From NCBI GenBank assembly GCA_944739405.2, contig OX123196.2, positions 53,978,196 through 54,042,195 of the forward strand: DNA of 64,000 nucleotides. Reading direction: 5' to 3'. The position numbers and the translations under genes are program-made. Of the stretch, positions 1-12,414 are shown one piece after another. Numbering within the stretch: position 1 is the first letter of the stretch; each line of letters opens with the position of its first letter. This DNA is from Euclidia mi. Lineage: Eukaryota; Arthropoda; Insecta; Lepidoptera; Erebidae. A model generated the notes under the pieces. It was not told where the DNA came from, made no database searches, and worked only from the letters and a program-made list of their open reading frames with translations.

Positions 1-1490
1 CGTTTATAGTATAGAAGCGGTAACATTTGGCGGTATTAGGTACACGTGTTCGGCGTGACACGGATGATTCTTGACTGTCTCGCGCGTCGATGGACTCGGC
101 GACGAATCAGCGATAGGCGTGCCTTTTGGGAGAAAGGGAGGGAATAAAAAGGATCGCTCGTATTGGACAAGCAAGCGAGGACCGATTGACGTTGATGTAA
201 TTTATTATCAATAGAAAGGTAGATGGCGCTACCATATCCCCCCGGCCCTAAAGGGTTGCCTTTAAAAAAATAATTTAACTTAGCTATGTTGGATGTACTA
301 CCGTATAACCCATCAATAGGCTAAGACAGCGATATGATATTAAAATTAATCTAAATTAACTTTAGCGAAACAATTATGACGAAAACTACAAACTAAATAC
401 TTAAACTAAGAAGTATATCCAACTTCAGGGTAGATCTTACTGAGTTGGAAGCGGACAGAGACGTACAACAGGGCGCACGTAGCTCCCCTTCGCGGTTCTC
501 ACGGTAACAACGCGGGTTGTACCGTCTTTGGAAGTATGCAGTTTCTCTACGATGGCTAACGGCCATGAAAGCGGCGGGGCATTATCATGTATTATGACGA
601 CCAACGTACCCTCCTGTATAGGGGATGCAGGACTATTCCACTTGGATCTAGCCTGAAGCTGGTGGAGATATTCCGCACGCCAGCGCCGCCAGAACGACTG
701 CACGAGTTTATCAAGCAGAGTATGTCTCTGGAGCAAGCTTGAAGAGTCTGCTTCAGGAGCTGGAAATGACGATAGTGGCACTGTGTTCAGAAAATGTGCA
801 GGGCTTAACGCGGATGGTTCTGCAGGGTCACTACTCAATGCCGTGAGCGGACGCGAGTTGATCAGCGCCTCGACTTGTGCAAGGACAGTTAAAAGCTCTT
901 CGTAAGAGAGGATCTGTTGACCTATAACTTTGAAGAGATGCGTTTTAATTACTTTGACCATGCTTTCCCAACATCCACCGAAATGTGGTGATGCTGGCGC
1001 AATAAACTTTCAGTCAATATGATTTATGGAAAGTTCTTTCTGACGACGAGTACGATATTCTTCCCTGAGAAACTTATAAAGGTCGCGTGAATAAGAGCTT
1101 GCGCCCACGAAACAAGTGCCGTAATCCGTATACAAACACTGTATAGGGCCGCGCCGTGAAAAAATCGTGCAGACACCGTGCTTAAATCTGTCGGAACTTC
1201 AATATGCATAGCGCGCGTCGCTAAGCATGAAAAATACATAGCCAAGCTTTACGGCTTTTAACACCTCGACCACGCACTGGCGTATACTGCAGTGGTCCTG
1301 CGTAATCACAACCGGTATGTGTAAACGCTTTATCAACTTGAATGACGCGTTGGCTAGGAAGATCTGCCATGGGAGGTAAAGTCGGACGCGGCCGAAATTT
1401 GAAACAGACGTTACATTTATGTATTCTGTGACGAATTATTCGTCGAGCGGCTAAAACCCAATATTTATGCCTAAGTAAGGACATAAGCAA
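1..1490. repeat. Partial array unit cut by the window edge
   Basis: Matches the last ~1490 bp of each full unit; base 1 aligns with 6197, 10925 and 15696. It contains the BEL pol fragment on the minus strand and ends at the unit junction after 1490. The array probably continues to the left of the window. Confidence 0.9.
437..1490 (-). pseudogene. BEL/Pao pol fragment in the partial unit
   Basis: Same fragment as at 16132, cut at the unit junction, so the first half of the zinc-binding region is missing. It shares the T-run frameshift and has TGA at 1010-1012. Private changes include TDYGT for TDNGT around the second catalytic Asp. It keeps Pro in the LSSFPAPEAD stretch, as the 16132 copy does. 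Confidence 0.9.
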
Positions 1491-1503
1491 GCACCCAATT
1501 TGG

Positions 1504-1522
1504 TCCCGAGCACTGCTCGGGA
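1504..1522. repeat. Short palindrome next to the unit junction
   Basis: Nine-base arms TCCCGAGCA and TGCTCGGGA around one central base, 13 bp to the right of the junction at 1490/1491. Identical copies lie at 7700-7718 and 12428-12446. At 17186 the sequence instead continues as BEL DNA. Confidence 0.9.
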
Positions 1523-2901
1523 TCTTGTTATATTTTTCTCACTCATATTTATTCAATATCTATAATTATATAAATGATAGCAATGTACTTGTGTTATTGT
1601 TATTGCTCAAAAGCGTAGACTAATATATAATAACTGGAAACTCAAAAGTTTCAAGTTACTATTTGTCAATTGTCATTTCGTTGCTAGGCGATGACAACGC
1701 GTTTTGTTTTATGCAAAAGTATACGCATAACGTCGTTAAAATCGTAACAAAAAGTCATCATGCCATGAAACAAAACGTAGAAACTACTTTACCCACCTCA
1801 TAAAATGTTTAACTAAATCTAAGCGTTGTTGTCGTTGTGCAAGAGGACGCTAAATACTTTTAAGTTAAATGATTTTATGCTGTTAATTCTGTTCAACAAA
1901 TTTTAATTAAGGAGTGACTTAAATCAAACGTTACACAAGTGGGCCATGACTTTTCGCTTTTAAATAAACTAGACGTCGCCCGCGACTCCGGCCGTGTAAA
2001 TAACAAACCTTAAACTTCTTTAGGAACCACACTATCAATTGTAGAAAACCGTACAGAAATCCGTTCAGTAGTTGAGATTATCGCTTTCATACAGACATAT
2101 AGAATGCCGCGGAGACTTCTTTTTATAATATGTTGGTATAGATGTAGCTGTACATTAAAATAAAAAGTTATCGTATTTACAAATCATAAGCGTAACGTAT
2201 AAATCGAGATATACCTGAAACAAACAGGAAAAATACTTATTAATTATCTATAGTGCCCACTTCAACTAATGAGCTAACATTTACTAGCATCTGTGTCTAC
2301 GTTTCCATATCTTTGTATAAACATTACTATCTTGAATACAAAAGTGTGGAGGGGAATAAAATTATGTTGAGGTACCGTTGTTATTCTATGGGTTTCAGTT
2401 GGTGGTGCCTTGTGGTTCTGTAGTCTAGTTATTTCTTAAGTATCTCGGTTTTTTGGCTAATGGCTAGTCACCGAGCATCATGTTCGAATTGCACAGCAGA
2501 TGGATGTGGGTGGCACACGATTGGAAGCCTGGGTGTGGCCCATAAAGGTGGCCTATGTCCAGCCATATTTGAGTGATCAACTTGATAAGTTGTTATTAGT
2601 GTACTTACAGTGCACTCAGAAGGGTTTCGATTGATATAATTATTTTTTGGCAGATAAGAACAACTAAGCGTGGTGAAAGATGGCCGAAATCTGGACTGCG
2701 TCTAACTTCAGCAATTTTTTTTCCTCTTGTCGTATATTCACGATAACATAAACATATAATCGAGTCCACCGTTTCTTTTCCATAATTACTTCCTTATTTC
2801 TGAACACCGTTATAAACATAATATTAAACGTTATATTTTCATACCTCTTACAAGATTTTCATATTTTCCGTAAACCGTTTACCGAAAGAAAAATTGTATA
2901 A

Positions 2902-4328
2902 CCCCTCACCTGATCTATAGTCATATTATGACCGAAGAAAGTAGGGCGATTTTTGATACGTAGTCATATTATGACCATTTTTTATGTTCGCATTTCAAGT
3001 CTGTTTTCTCTGTTTTACCGATTTGTAGCGGCTTGCGATTGCGTTAGGTTGGTAGGACAATAACACGCCTTGCGTATTGTAAACGAAAACAGACATGCTC
3101 CAAAAAAAAAAAAACAGTTTCGTCTAATCAAAAGAAAGTTCCCGCGTCGCTGTGCGTGTCCTGTCGCAATAATAAATTTTGATACCAAAAAAACGCTGCA
3201 GCATCAGTCCGAAGCAATTTAATCATGCCTTAGTAAGTATTTTTTCGTTTTGTGTTTAAGTTGATAATATTCGTAGTGTAATTTAAGATTAAAGACACTT
3301 TTCCTTAGGTAAGAACCAATTCGTCCCGTACCCGTATATTTCATATGATTTTACGTATTGTTTCTGCACTTGTTGGTATTTTTTTTGTTGTATTGTTTGA
3401 ATAATTTCATAAATAAATAGTATATAATATGCAGAAGTCCTTAAATTCATGTATTTTCTAAATATTCACGAAAAATATAATGCAGGTAACAGTCGGTCAT
3501 TTTATGACCGGCTGTCAGGCCGAGTCATTGTCCTTTGTTACTGCAATTTTATTTAATTAATAATTATTTACAATAACTATAAGATTGTCATTTGTTGAAA
3601 TTTAAAGCTCCTTTTATACTCTTTAAGACTCATAAGTCTTTATTTTGTATTTTGGTTTTATTTTGTTATAATGAGCATAGTTTTAAATATGCCCTGCTTT
3701 GGACCGCCTAAAACGAGGGTCTTGTTAATTTACCTTTTGTTTAAAATTAATGCAATTGTGTCGCCTAAATTTATTGTGATTCTTTTAACCATCAAACAAG
3801 CTTTCTAAATATATATATATCTCATGAGTTTAATGAAATATGTTGAACAAAGTGAAGGTGCAAAGTTCAGACATTTTTATGCAGTTTTTACGCGTACGGT
3901 ATGAAAACGACAAAAACCGCTTATGGAATTTGTTGATTTACGTTAGATATTATTATGAAAAGGTGTAAATGTTTTTCAATATGCTTATTCCTTTATAATA
4001 GCAGGTTAAATAAAAAGGAAAGAGAAAACTACAATTTGTTTATTTTTTTATATATTTCATCAGAAAGTCAGAATTTACCCAATTTCATTACATTTTTATT
4101 TTTCTCTTGAATACAGTTCGGTCACAGTACGATATAATGTTACGGTTGTACTGTAACATTGTAGATAATTTATCAAGGATTCCATCAATATATAATGTGT
4201 CAGGTATTTATACACAGAAAGGCCATAAAATGCTAAATATGTGACCCACGCAAATCGCGCCGCGGCGCGTCTCAATTCGGCGATCAAATTACGGCAACAT
4301 AGCCGCCGCGCCCGTATCAGGTGAGGGG
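2902..4328. mobile_element. Non-autonomous DNA transposon with 13-bp TIRs inserted in unit A
   Basis: The element begins CCCCTCACCTGAT and ends with its exact complement ATCAGGTGAGGGG. ATAA flanks both sides (2898-2901 and 4329-4332), while the empty site in the other units has a single ATAA. This fixes insertion, boundaries and target duplication directly. Length is 1427 bp. No transposase frame is present; the longest frame (4096-4287, minus) is not recognisable. Near the left end TAGTCATATTATGACC occurs twice (about 2918 and 2959), and a related inverted motif, GGTCAT..ATGACC, lies at 3491-3512. Ends starting CCC and a 4-bp AT-rich target recall piggyBac relatives, but the target is ATAA rather than TTAA, so the superfamily stays open. 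Confidence 0.85.
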
Positions 4329-5969
4329 ATAAGGCCGGGGTGATGTTATTTTCTATTTAACATAACATACGATAATTTCTCCTTTGCTTATAAAAATCAA
4401 CAGTGAAAAGACGTATTTGGAATTTATTTTTGCTGGGCAATAAATTTTATGTTGGCATTTAACCGGTAACATTTCAATACTGAAGGTCTTTTGTGGTATT
4501 ACATACAGTATACAAAAAACTTACAAACTTGCCGCGATTTGCAGCCTCAATAATAGTCATGTAACGGTTTTTGATCGTGATATTATTTGAGAGATAAAGA
4601 TGAAATACTCAATTTGAGCCAACCGAAAGTAGCTTAGTACCGATAGCTTAGTGGATATCGCTCATTTGCGACAAGAACGTGTTAACGAAAATATGTATCG
4701 TTATGAAATAATGATACAGTAGAATCTGGCGCATCGCGCTCTACTTGCTAAACGCAGTATTTTTAGCGCCGAAAATGACCGAGTAATGAGGGAAAAGGTC
4801 GGCGACTATCGGTTTAGCGCCATCTCTTTCCGCCCTTAAGTTTAATGCAAGATCGGTTCACGTCAGTTGTCGTCGCTCGCTTGAGGAGGAAAGTGCTGCC
4901 CGATTGCGGCAAAAACGTAACAGCTCATGGTGTCACGGTTTTGATGAAAGGTGAAACAGCTTTTTGTTTTTTTTTTATGATTTATTTTTGCAGCTATAAC
5001 GGGACATTTTGTATGTGGGTCATTATTGTAGTAAAAATAGTAATCGCATGCTATGGTTCACTTAGGATTGTACCGTTGTTGCTGAAATAAACAATGTTTT
5101 GTTGGTTACTTTAAGATCTTCCGTTACAGTTGATAATAAAAGTACAAAATGTTTGGTCTTAATGTTGGTTATCTCAAGTTAACACATTCTTGATAAAAAA
5201 AAAATATTTTTTTACAACGAATAGCTTACAATGTTGCATTAGAAATGATAAAACATTGTCTAATTACAATTTATTTTTGAGATGGAATCACGGTCTAGGA
5301 AGATTGTAAAGCTTGTCCGAGGAATTAATGAACATTCACGTAAGTAATAAAAATATAAACATACTACCGATGCTCGAAATACAAAGGAATTAACACTAGA
5401 AGCGCCGAAGATTAAGATCCCTCGTGAACCGCCGTCGTGACAAATTTGTCCCATTCTATTTATTATAATGATAATTGGTATAAGGCATGAAAGTTATTAT
5501 TAAACCAATTCGTTAAATATTCAGAATATGATTATTAAAATGAACTTAAAACAAATTCTTGTCTTAACAAACATAAAAGTACCAAAGCAAATCATGAATT
5601 AAAAATCAAAAAATAGTTTTTTGTTTATAAGTATAATCGTGACAACTTACTGAATAATTCTTATAAATTTTTAAGTTATCTATAAACTAGTTAATATTAT
5701 CATTAGAATAAGTACCTAATACATAAATAATATTCTTTATCAGTGCATATTGCAGACAGTTTTTTACACATGTGGCACTTCACTGATGACTTATTTTTTG
5801 AGCATTTCGACTTTACCTGGCACCTGGTCCGTTTTTCTTGTCTCTCCGTTAGGTATGTTTGCCGGAATTTCCACAAGAATTGTTCTACTTGTAAAATACT
5901 TCTTTCCCACTTGGTTCGGCGATACACCGAAACCGTATGTTCTAGGCGATTTGGAAAAAATATTAATAT

Positions 5970-6430
5970 TGTGGACTGTATGAGGGCGAGTTCTGATCGC
6001 CTAGGATAGGAAAAGGGAGTGGGCGTTGGGAGTTATAGATACTGGGATTTTGCAGCACACCTACCTTCGTTCTCTCGGCTCGACAAGATGGCTGTCGTCG
6101 GCTCCTTGCAGAATCGGGCTGTAAGCTGATCACTCCGTCTGGATCCAACCCAGAACTACATAAATCACTCCACTTCACCCGCGGGCGGTTTTGTTGCGTT
6201 TATAGTATAGAAGCGGTAACATTTGGCGGTATTAGGTACACGTGTTCGGCGCAACACGGATGATTCTTGACTGTCTCGCGCGTCGATGGACTCGGCGACG
6301 AATCAGCGATAGGCGTGCCTTTTGGGAGAAAGGGAGGGAATAAAAAGGATCGCTCGTATTGGACAAGCAAGCGAGGACCGATTGAGGTTGATGTAATTTA
6401 TTATCAATAGAAAGGTAGATGGCGCTACCA
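5970..6430 (-). repeat. Candidate 3' LTR of the BEL element (unit A)
   Basis: Downstream of the BEL pol stop on the minus strand a purine tract (GGCCGGGGGGATA) ends just before TGGTAGCGCC at 6430, the usual arrangement of polypurine tract and LTR start. The far end is uncertain: CCACA at 5970 or GCAACA at 6192 would both suit. No second LTR is present for comparison, so this is an inference from position. Confidence 0.35.
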
Positions 6431-6632
6431 TATCCCCCCGGCCCTAAAGGGTTGCCTTTAAAAAAATAATTTAACTTAGCTATGTTGGATGTACTACCGT
6501 ATAACCCATCAATAGGCTAAGACAGCGATATGATATTAAAATTAATCTAAATTAACTTTAGCGAAACAATTATGACGAAAACTACAAACTAAATACTTAA
6601 ACTAAGAAGTATATCCAACTTCAGGGTAGATC

Positions 6633-7686
6633 TTACTGAGTTGGAAGCGGACAGAGACGTACAACAGGGCGCACGTAGCTCCCCTTCGCGGTTCTCACGG
6701 TAACAACGCGGGTTGTACCGTCTTTGGAAGTATGCAGTTTCTCTACGATGGCTAACGGCCATGAAAGCGGCGGGGTATTATCATGTATTATGACGACCAA
6801 CGTACCCTCCTGTATAGGGGATGCAGGACTATTCCACTTGGATCTAGCCTGAAGCTGGTGGAGATATTCCGCACGCCAGCGCCGCCAGAACGACTGCACG
6901 AGTTTATCAAGCAGAGTATGTCTCTGGAGCAAGCTTGAAGAGTCTGCTTCAGGAGCTGAAAATGACGATAATGGCACTGTGTTCAGAAAATGTGCAGGGC
7001 TTAACGCGGATGGTTCTGCAGGGTCACTACTCAATGCCGTGAGGGGACGCGAGTTGATCAGCGCCTCGACTTGTGCAAGGACAGTTAAAAGCTCTTCGTA
7101 AGAGAGGATCTGTTGACCTATAACTTTGAAGAGATGCGTTTTAATTACTTTGACCATGCTTTCCCAACATCCACCGAAATGTGGTGATGCTGGCGCAATA
7201 AACTTTCAGTCAATATGATTTATGGAAAGTTCTTTCTGACGACGAGTACGATATTCTTCCCTGAGAAACTTATAAAGGTCGCGTGAATAAGAGCTTGCGC
7301 CCACGAAACAAGTGCCGTTATCCGTATACAAACACTGTATAGGGCCGCGCCGTGAAAAAATCGTGCAGACACCGTGCTTAAATCTGTCGCAACTTCAATA
7401 TGCATAGCGCGCGTCGCTAAGCATGAAAAATACATAGCCAAGCTTTACGGCTTTTAACACCTTGACCACGCACTGGCGTATACTGCAGTGGTCCTGCGTA
7501 ATCACAACCGGTATGTGTAAACGCTTTATCAACTTGAATGACGCGTTGGCTAGGAAGATCTGCCATGGGAGGTAAAGTCGGACACGGCCGAAATTTGAAA
7601 CAGACGTTACATTTATGTATTCTGTGACGAATTATTCGTCGAGCGGCTAAAACCCAATATTTATGCCTAAGTAAGGACATAAGCAA
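6633..7686 (-). pseudogene. BEL/Pao pol fragment in unit A
   Basis: Same truncated fragment, with TGA at 7206-7208. It carries Ser in LSSFSAPEAD, shared with the 11361 copy. Private changes include Cys in RPCPT and Thr in HDNTPPL. Confidence 0.9.
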
Positions 7687-10600
7687 GCACCCAATTTGGT
7701 CCCGAGCACTGCTCGGGATCTTGTTATATTTTTCTCACTCATATTTATTCAATATCTATAATTATATAAATGATAACAATGTACTTCTGTTATTGTTATT
7801 GCTCAAAAGCGTAGACTAATATATAATAACTGGAAACTCAAAAGTTTCAAGTTACTATTTGTCAATTGTCATTTCGTTGCTAGGCGATGACAACGCGTTT
7901 TGTTTTATGCAAAAGTATACGCATAACATCGTTAAAATCGTAACAAAAAGTCATCATGCCATGAAACAAAACGTAGAAACTACTTTACCCACCTCATAAA
8001 ATGTTTAACTAAATCTAAGCGTTGTTGTCGTTGTGCAAGAGGACGCTAAATACTTTTAAGTTAAATGATTTTATGCTGTTAATTCTGTTCAACAAATTTT
8101 AATTAAGGAGTGACTTAAATCAAACGTTACACAAGTGGGCCATGACTTTTCGCTTTTAAATAAACTAGACGTCGCCCGCGACTCCGGCCGTGTAAATAAC
8201 AAACCTTAAACTTCTTTAGGAACCACACTATCAATTGTAGAAAACCGTACAGAAATCCGTTCAGTAGTTGAGATTATCGCTTTCATACAGACATATAGAA
8301 TGCCGCGGAGACTTCTTTTTATAATATGTTGGTATAGATGTAGCTGTACATTAAAATAAAAAGTTATCGTATTTACAAATCATAAGCGTAACGTATAAAT
8401 CGAGATATACCTGAAACAAACAGGAAAAATACTTATTAATTATCTATAGTGCCCACTTCAACTAATGAGCTAACATTTACTAGCATCTGTGTCTACGTTT
8501 CCATATCTTTGTATAAACATTACTATCTTGAATACAAAAGTGTGGAGGGGAATAAAATTATGTTGAGGTACCGTTGTTATTCTATGGGTTTCAGTTGGTG
8601 GTGCCTTGTGGTTCTGTAGTCTAGTTATTTCTTAAGTATCTCGGTTTTTTGGCTAATGGCTAGTCACCGAGCATCATGTTCGAATCGCACAGCAGATGGA
8701 TGTGGGTGGCACACGATTGGAAGCCTGGGTGTGGCCCATAAAGGTGGCCTATGTCCAGCCATATTTGAGTGATCAACTTGATAAGTTGTTATTAGTGTAC
8801 TTACAGTGCACTCAGAAGGGTTTCGATTGATATAATTATTTTTTGGCAGATAAGAACAACTAAGCGTGGTGAAAGATGGCCGAAATCTAGACTGCGTCTA
8901 ACTTCAGCAATTTTTTTTCCTCTTGTCGTATATTCACGATAAAATAAACATATAATCGAGTCCACCCTTTCTTTTCCATAATTACTTCCTTATTTCTGAA
9001 CACCGTTATAAACATAATATTAAACGTTATATTTTCATACCTCTTACAAGATTTTCATATTTTCCGTAAACCGTTTACCGAAAGAAAAATTGTATAAGGC
9101 CGGGGTGATGTTATTTTCTATTTAACATAACATACGATAATTTCTCCTTTGCTTATAAAAATCAACAGTGAAAAGACGTATTTGGAATTTATTTTTGCTG
9201 GGCAATAAATTTTATGTTGGCATTTAACCGGTAACATTTCAATACTGAAGGTCTTTTGTGGTATTACATACAGTATACAAAAAACTTACAAACTTGCCGC
9301 GATTTGCAGCCTCAATAATAGTCATGTAACGGTTTTTGATCGTGATATTATTTGAGAGATAAAGATGAAATACTCAATTTGAGCCAACCGAAAGTAGCTT
9401 AGTACCGATAGCTTAGTGGATATCGCTCATTTGCGACAAGAACGTGTTAACGAAAATATGTATCGTTATGAAATAATGATACAGTAGAATCTGGCGCATC
9501 GCGCTCTACTTGCTAAACGCAGTATTTTTAGCGCCGAAAATGACCGAGTAATGAGGGAAAAGGTCGGCGACTATCGGTTTAGCGCCATCTCTTTCCGCCC
9601 TTAAGTTTAATGCAAGATCGGTTCACGTCAGTTGTCGCTGCTCGCTTGAGGAGGAAAGTGCTGCCCAATTGCGGCAAAAACGTAACAGCTCATGGTGTCA
9701 CGGTTTTGATGAAAGGTGAAACAGCTTTTTGTTTTTTTTTATGATTTATTTTTGCAGCTATAACGGGACATTTTGTATGTGGGTCATTATTGTAGTAAAA
9801 ATAGTAATCGCATGCTATGGTTCACATAGGATTGTACCGTTGTTGCTGAAATAAACAATGTTTTGTTGGTTACTTTAAGATCTTCCGTTACAGTTGATAA
9901 TAAAAGTACAAAATGTTTGGTCTTAATGTTGGTTATCTCAAGTTAACACATTCTTGATAAAAAAAATATTTTTTTACAACGAATAGCTTACAATGTTGCA
10001 TTAGAAATGATAAAACATTGTCTAATTACAATTTATTTTTGAGATGGAATCACGGTCTAGGAAGATTGTAAAGCTTGTCCGAGGAATTAATGAACATTCA
10101 CGTAAGTTATAAAAATATAAACATACTACCGATGCTCGAAATACAAAGGAATTAACACTAGAAGCGCCGAAGATTAAGATCCCTCGTGAACCGCCGTCGT
10201 GACAAATTTGTCCCATTCTATTTATTATTATGATAATTGGTATAAGGCATGAAAGTTATTATTAAACCAATTCGTTAAATATTCAGAATATGATTATTAA
10301 AATGAACTTAAAACAAATTCTTGTCTTAACAAACATAAAAGTACCAAAGCAAATCATGAATTAAAAATCAAAAAATAGTTTTTTGGTTATAAGTATAATC
10401 GTGACAACTTACTGAATAATTCTTATAAATTTTTAAGTTATCTATAAACTAGTTAATATTATCATTAGAATAAGTACCTAATACATAAATAATATTCTTT
10501 ATCAGTGCATATTGCAGACAGTTTTTTACACATGTGGCACTTCACTGATGACTTATTTTTTGAGCATGTCTCTCCGTTAGGTATGTTTGCTGGAATTTCC

Positions 10601-10697
10601 ACAAGAATTGTTCTACTTGTTAAATACTTCTTTCCCACTTGGTTCGGCGATACACCGAAACCGTATGTTCTAGGCGATTTGGAAAAAATATTAATAT

Positions 10698-11158
10698 TGT
10701 GGACTGTATGAGGGCGAGTTCTGATCGCCTAGGATAGGAAAAGGGAGTGGGCGTTGGGAGTTATAGATACTGGGATTTTGCAGCACACCTACCTTCGTTC
10801 TCTCGGCTCGACAAGATGGCTGTCGTCGGCTCCTTGCAGAATCGGGCTGTAAGCTGATCACTCCGTCTGGATCCAACCCAGAACTACATAAATCACTCCA
10901 CTTCACCCGCGGGCGGTTTTGTTGCGTTTATAGTATAGAAGCGGTAACATTTGGCGGTATTAGGTACACGTGTTCGGCGTGACACGGATGATTCTTGACT
11001 GTCTCGCGCGTCGATGGACTCGGCGACGAATCAGCGATAGGCGTGCCTTTTGGGAGAAAGGGAGGGAATAAAAAGGATCGCTCGTATTGGACAAGCAAGC
11101 GAGGACCGATTGACGTTGATGTAATTTATTATCAATAGAAAGGTAGATGGCGCTACCA
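10698..11158 (-). repeat. Candidate 3' LTR of the BEL element (unit B)
   Basis: Copy of the 5970-6430 segment, with the same purine tract beside its start at 11158. The far boundary has the same uncertainty. Confidence 0.35.
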
Positions 11159-11360
11159 TATCCCCCCGGCCCTAAAGGGTTGCCTTTAAAAAAATAATTT
11201 AACTTAGCTATGTTGGATGTACTACCGTATAACCCATCAATAGGCTAAGACAGCGATATGATATTAAAATTAATCTAAATTAACTTTAGCGAAACAATTA
11301 TGACGAAAACTACAAACTAAATACTTAAACTAAGAAGTATATCCAACTTCAGGGTAGATC

Positions 11361-12414
11361 TTACTGAGTTGGAAGCGGACAGAGACGTACAACAGGGCGC
11401 ACGTAGCTCCCCTTCGCGGTTCTCACGGTAACAACGCGGGTTGTACCGTCTTTGGAAGTATGCAGTTTCTCTACGATGGCTAACGGCCATGAAAGCGGCG
11501 GGGCATTATCATGTATTATGACGACCAACGTACCCTCCTGTATAGGGGATGCAGGACTATTCCACTTGGATCTAGCCTGAAGCTGGTGGAGATATTCCGC
11601 ACGCCAGCGCCGCCAGAACGACTGCACGAGTTTATCAAGCAGAGTATGTCTCTGGAGCAAGCTTGAAGAGTCTGCTTCAGGAGCTGAAAATGACGATAAT
11701 GGCACTGTGTTCAGAAAATGTGCAGGGCTTAACGCGGATGGTTCTGCAGGGTCACTACTCAATGCCGTGAGGGGACGCGAGTTGATCAGCGCCTCGACTT
11801 GTGCAAGGACAGTTAAAAGCTCTTCGTAAGAGAGGATCTGTTGACCTATAACTTTGAAGAGATGCGTTTTAATTACTTTGACCATGCTTTCCCAACATCC
11901 ACCGAAATGTGGTGATGCTGGCGCAATAAACTTTCAGTCAATATGATTTATGGAAAGTTCTTTCTGACGACGAGTACGATATTCTTCCCTGAGAAACTTA
12001 TAAAGGTCGCGTGAATAAGAGCTTGCGCCCACGAAACAAGTGCCGTTATCCGTATACAAACACTGTATAGGGCCGCGCCGTGAAAAAATCGTGCAGACAC
12101 CGTGCTTAAATCTGTCGCAACTTCAATATGCATAGCGCGCGTCGCTAAGCATGAAAAATACATAGCCAAGCTTTACGGCTTTTAACACCTTGACCACGCA
12201 CTGGCGTATACTGCAGTGGTCCTGCGTAATCACAACCGGTATGTGTAAACGCTTTATCAACTTGAATGACGCGTTGGCTAGGAAGATCTGCCATGGGAGG
12301 TAAAGTCGGACGCGGCCGAAATTTGAAACAGACGTTACATTTATGTATTCTGTGACGAATTATTCGTCGAGCGGCTAAAACCCAATATTTATGCCTAAGT
12401 AAGGACATAAGCAA
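11361..12414 (-). pseudogene. BEL/Pao pol fragment in unit B
   Basis: Same truncated fragment, with TGA at 11934-11936 and the Ser variant LSSFSAPEAD. It has no private lesion beyond those common to all copies. Confidence 0.9.

Larger units (their letters stand above)
1491..7686. repeat. Array unit A (6196 bp, with a private insertion)
   Basis: Full unit whose extra length comes from the inverted-repeat element at 2902-4328, absent from the other units. Outside BEL pol (6633-7686) and the candidate LTR (about 5970-6430) I see no gene. Short frames such as 4845-5090 are not preserved in the other units. Confidence 0.9.
7687..12414. repeat. Array unit B (4728 bp)
   Basis: Full unit lacking the 1.43-kb insertion and also lacking about 34 bp near 10567 that the neighbouring units keep. 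It otherwise follows the same order. It holds BEL pol at 11361-12414 on the minus strand. Confidence 0.9.

Noticed and set aside
2453..2492. A-box and B-box-like words (TGGCTAATGG, GTTCGAAT) in each unit
   Set aside because: Boxes are too close for a tRNA-type promoter and no tRNA fold follows.
4845..5090. 81-codon plus-strand frame in unit A
   Set aside because: A T run of different length in the other units breaks it, so it is not under constraint. No motif.
5703..5927. Cys-rich minus frame (KCHMCKKLSAIC) recalling a piggyBac C-terminal domain
   Set aside because: Cys spacing does not fit the family, no transposase core lies upstream, and unit B lacks part of it.
5963..6178. 71-codon minus frame conserved in all units
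   Set aside because: Conserved only because units are near-identical; it falls in the candidate BEL LTR.
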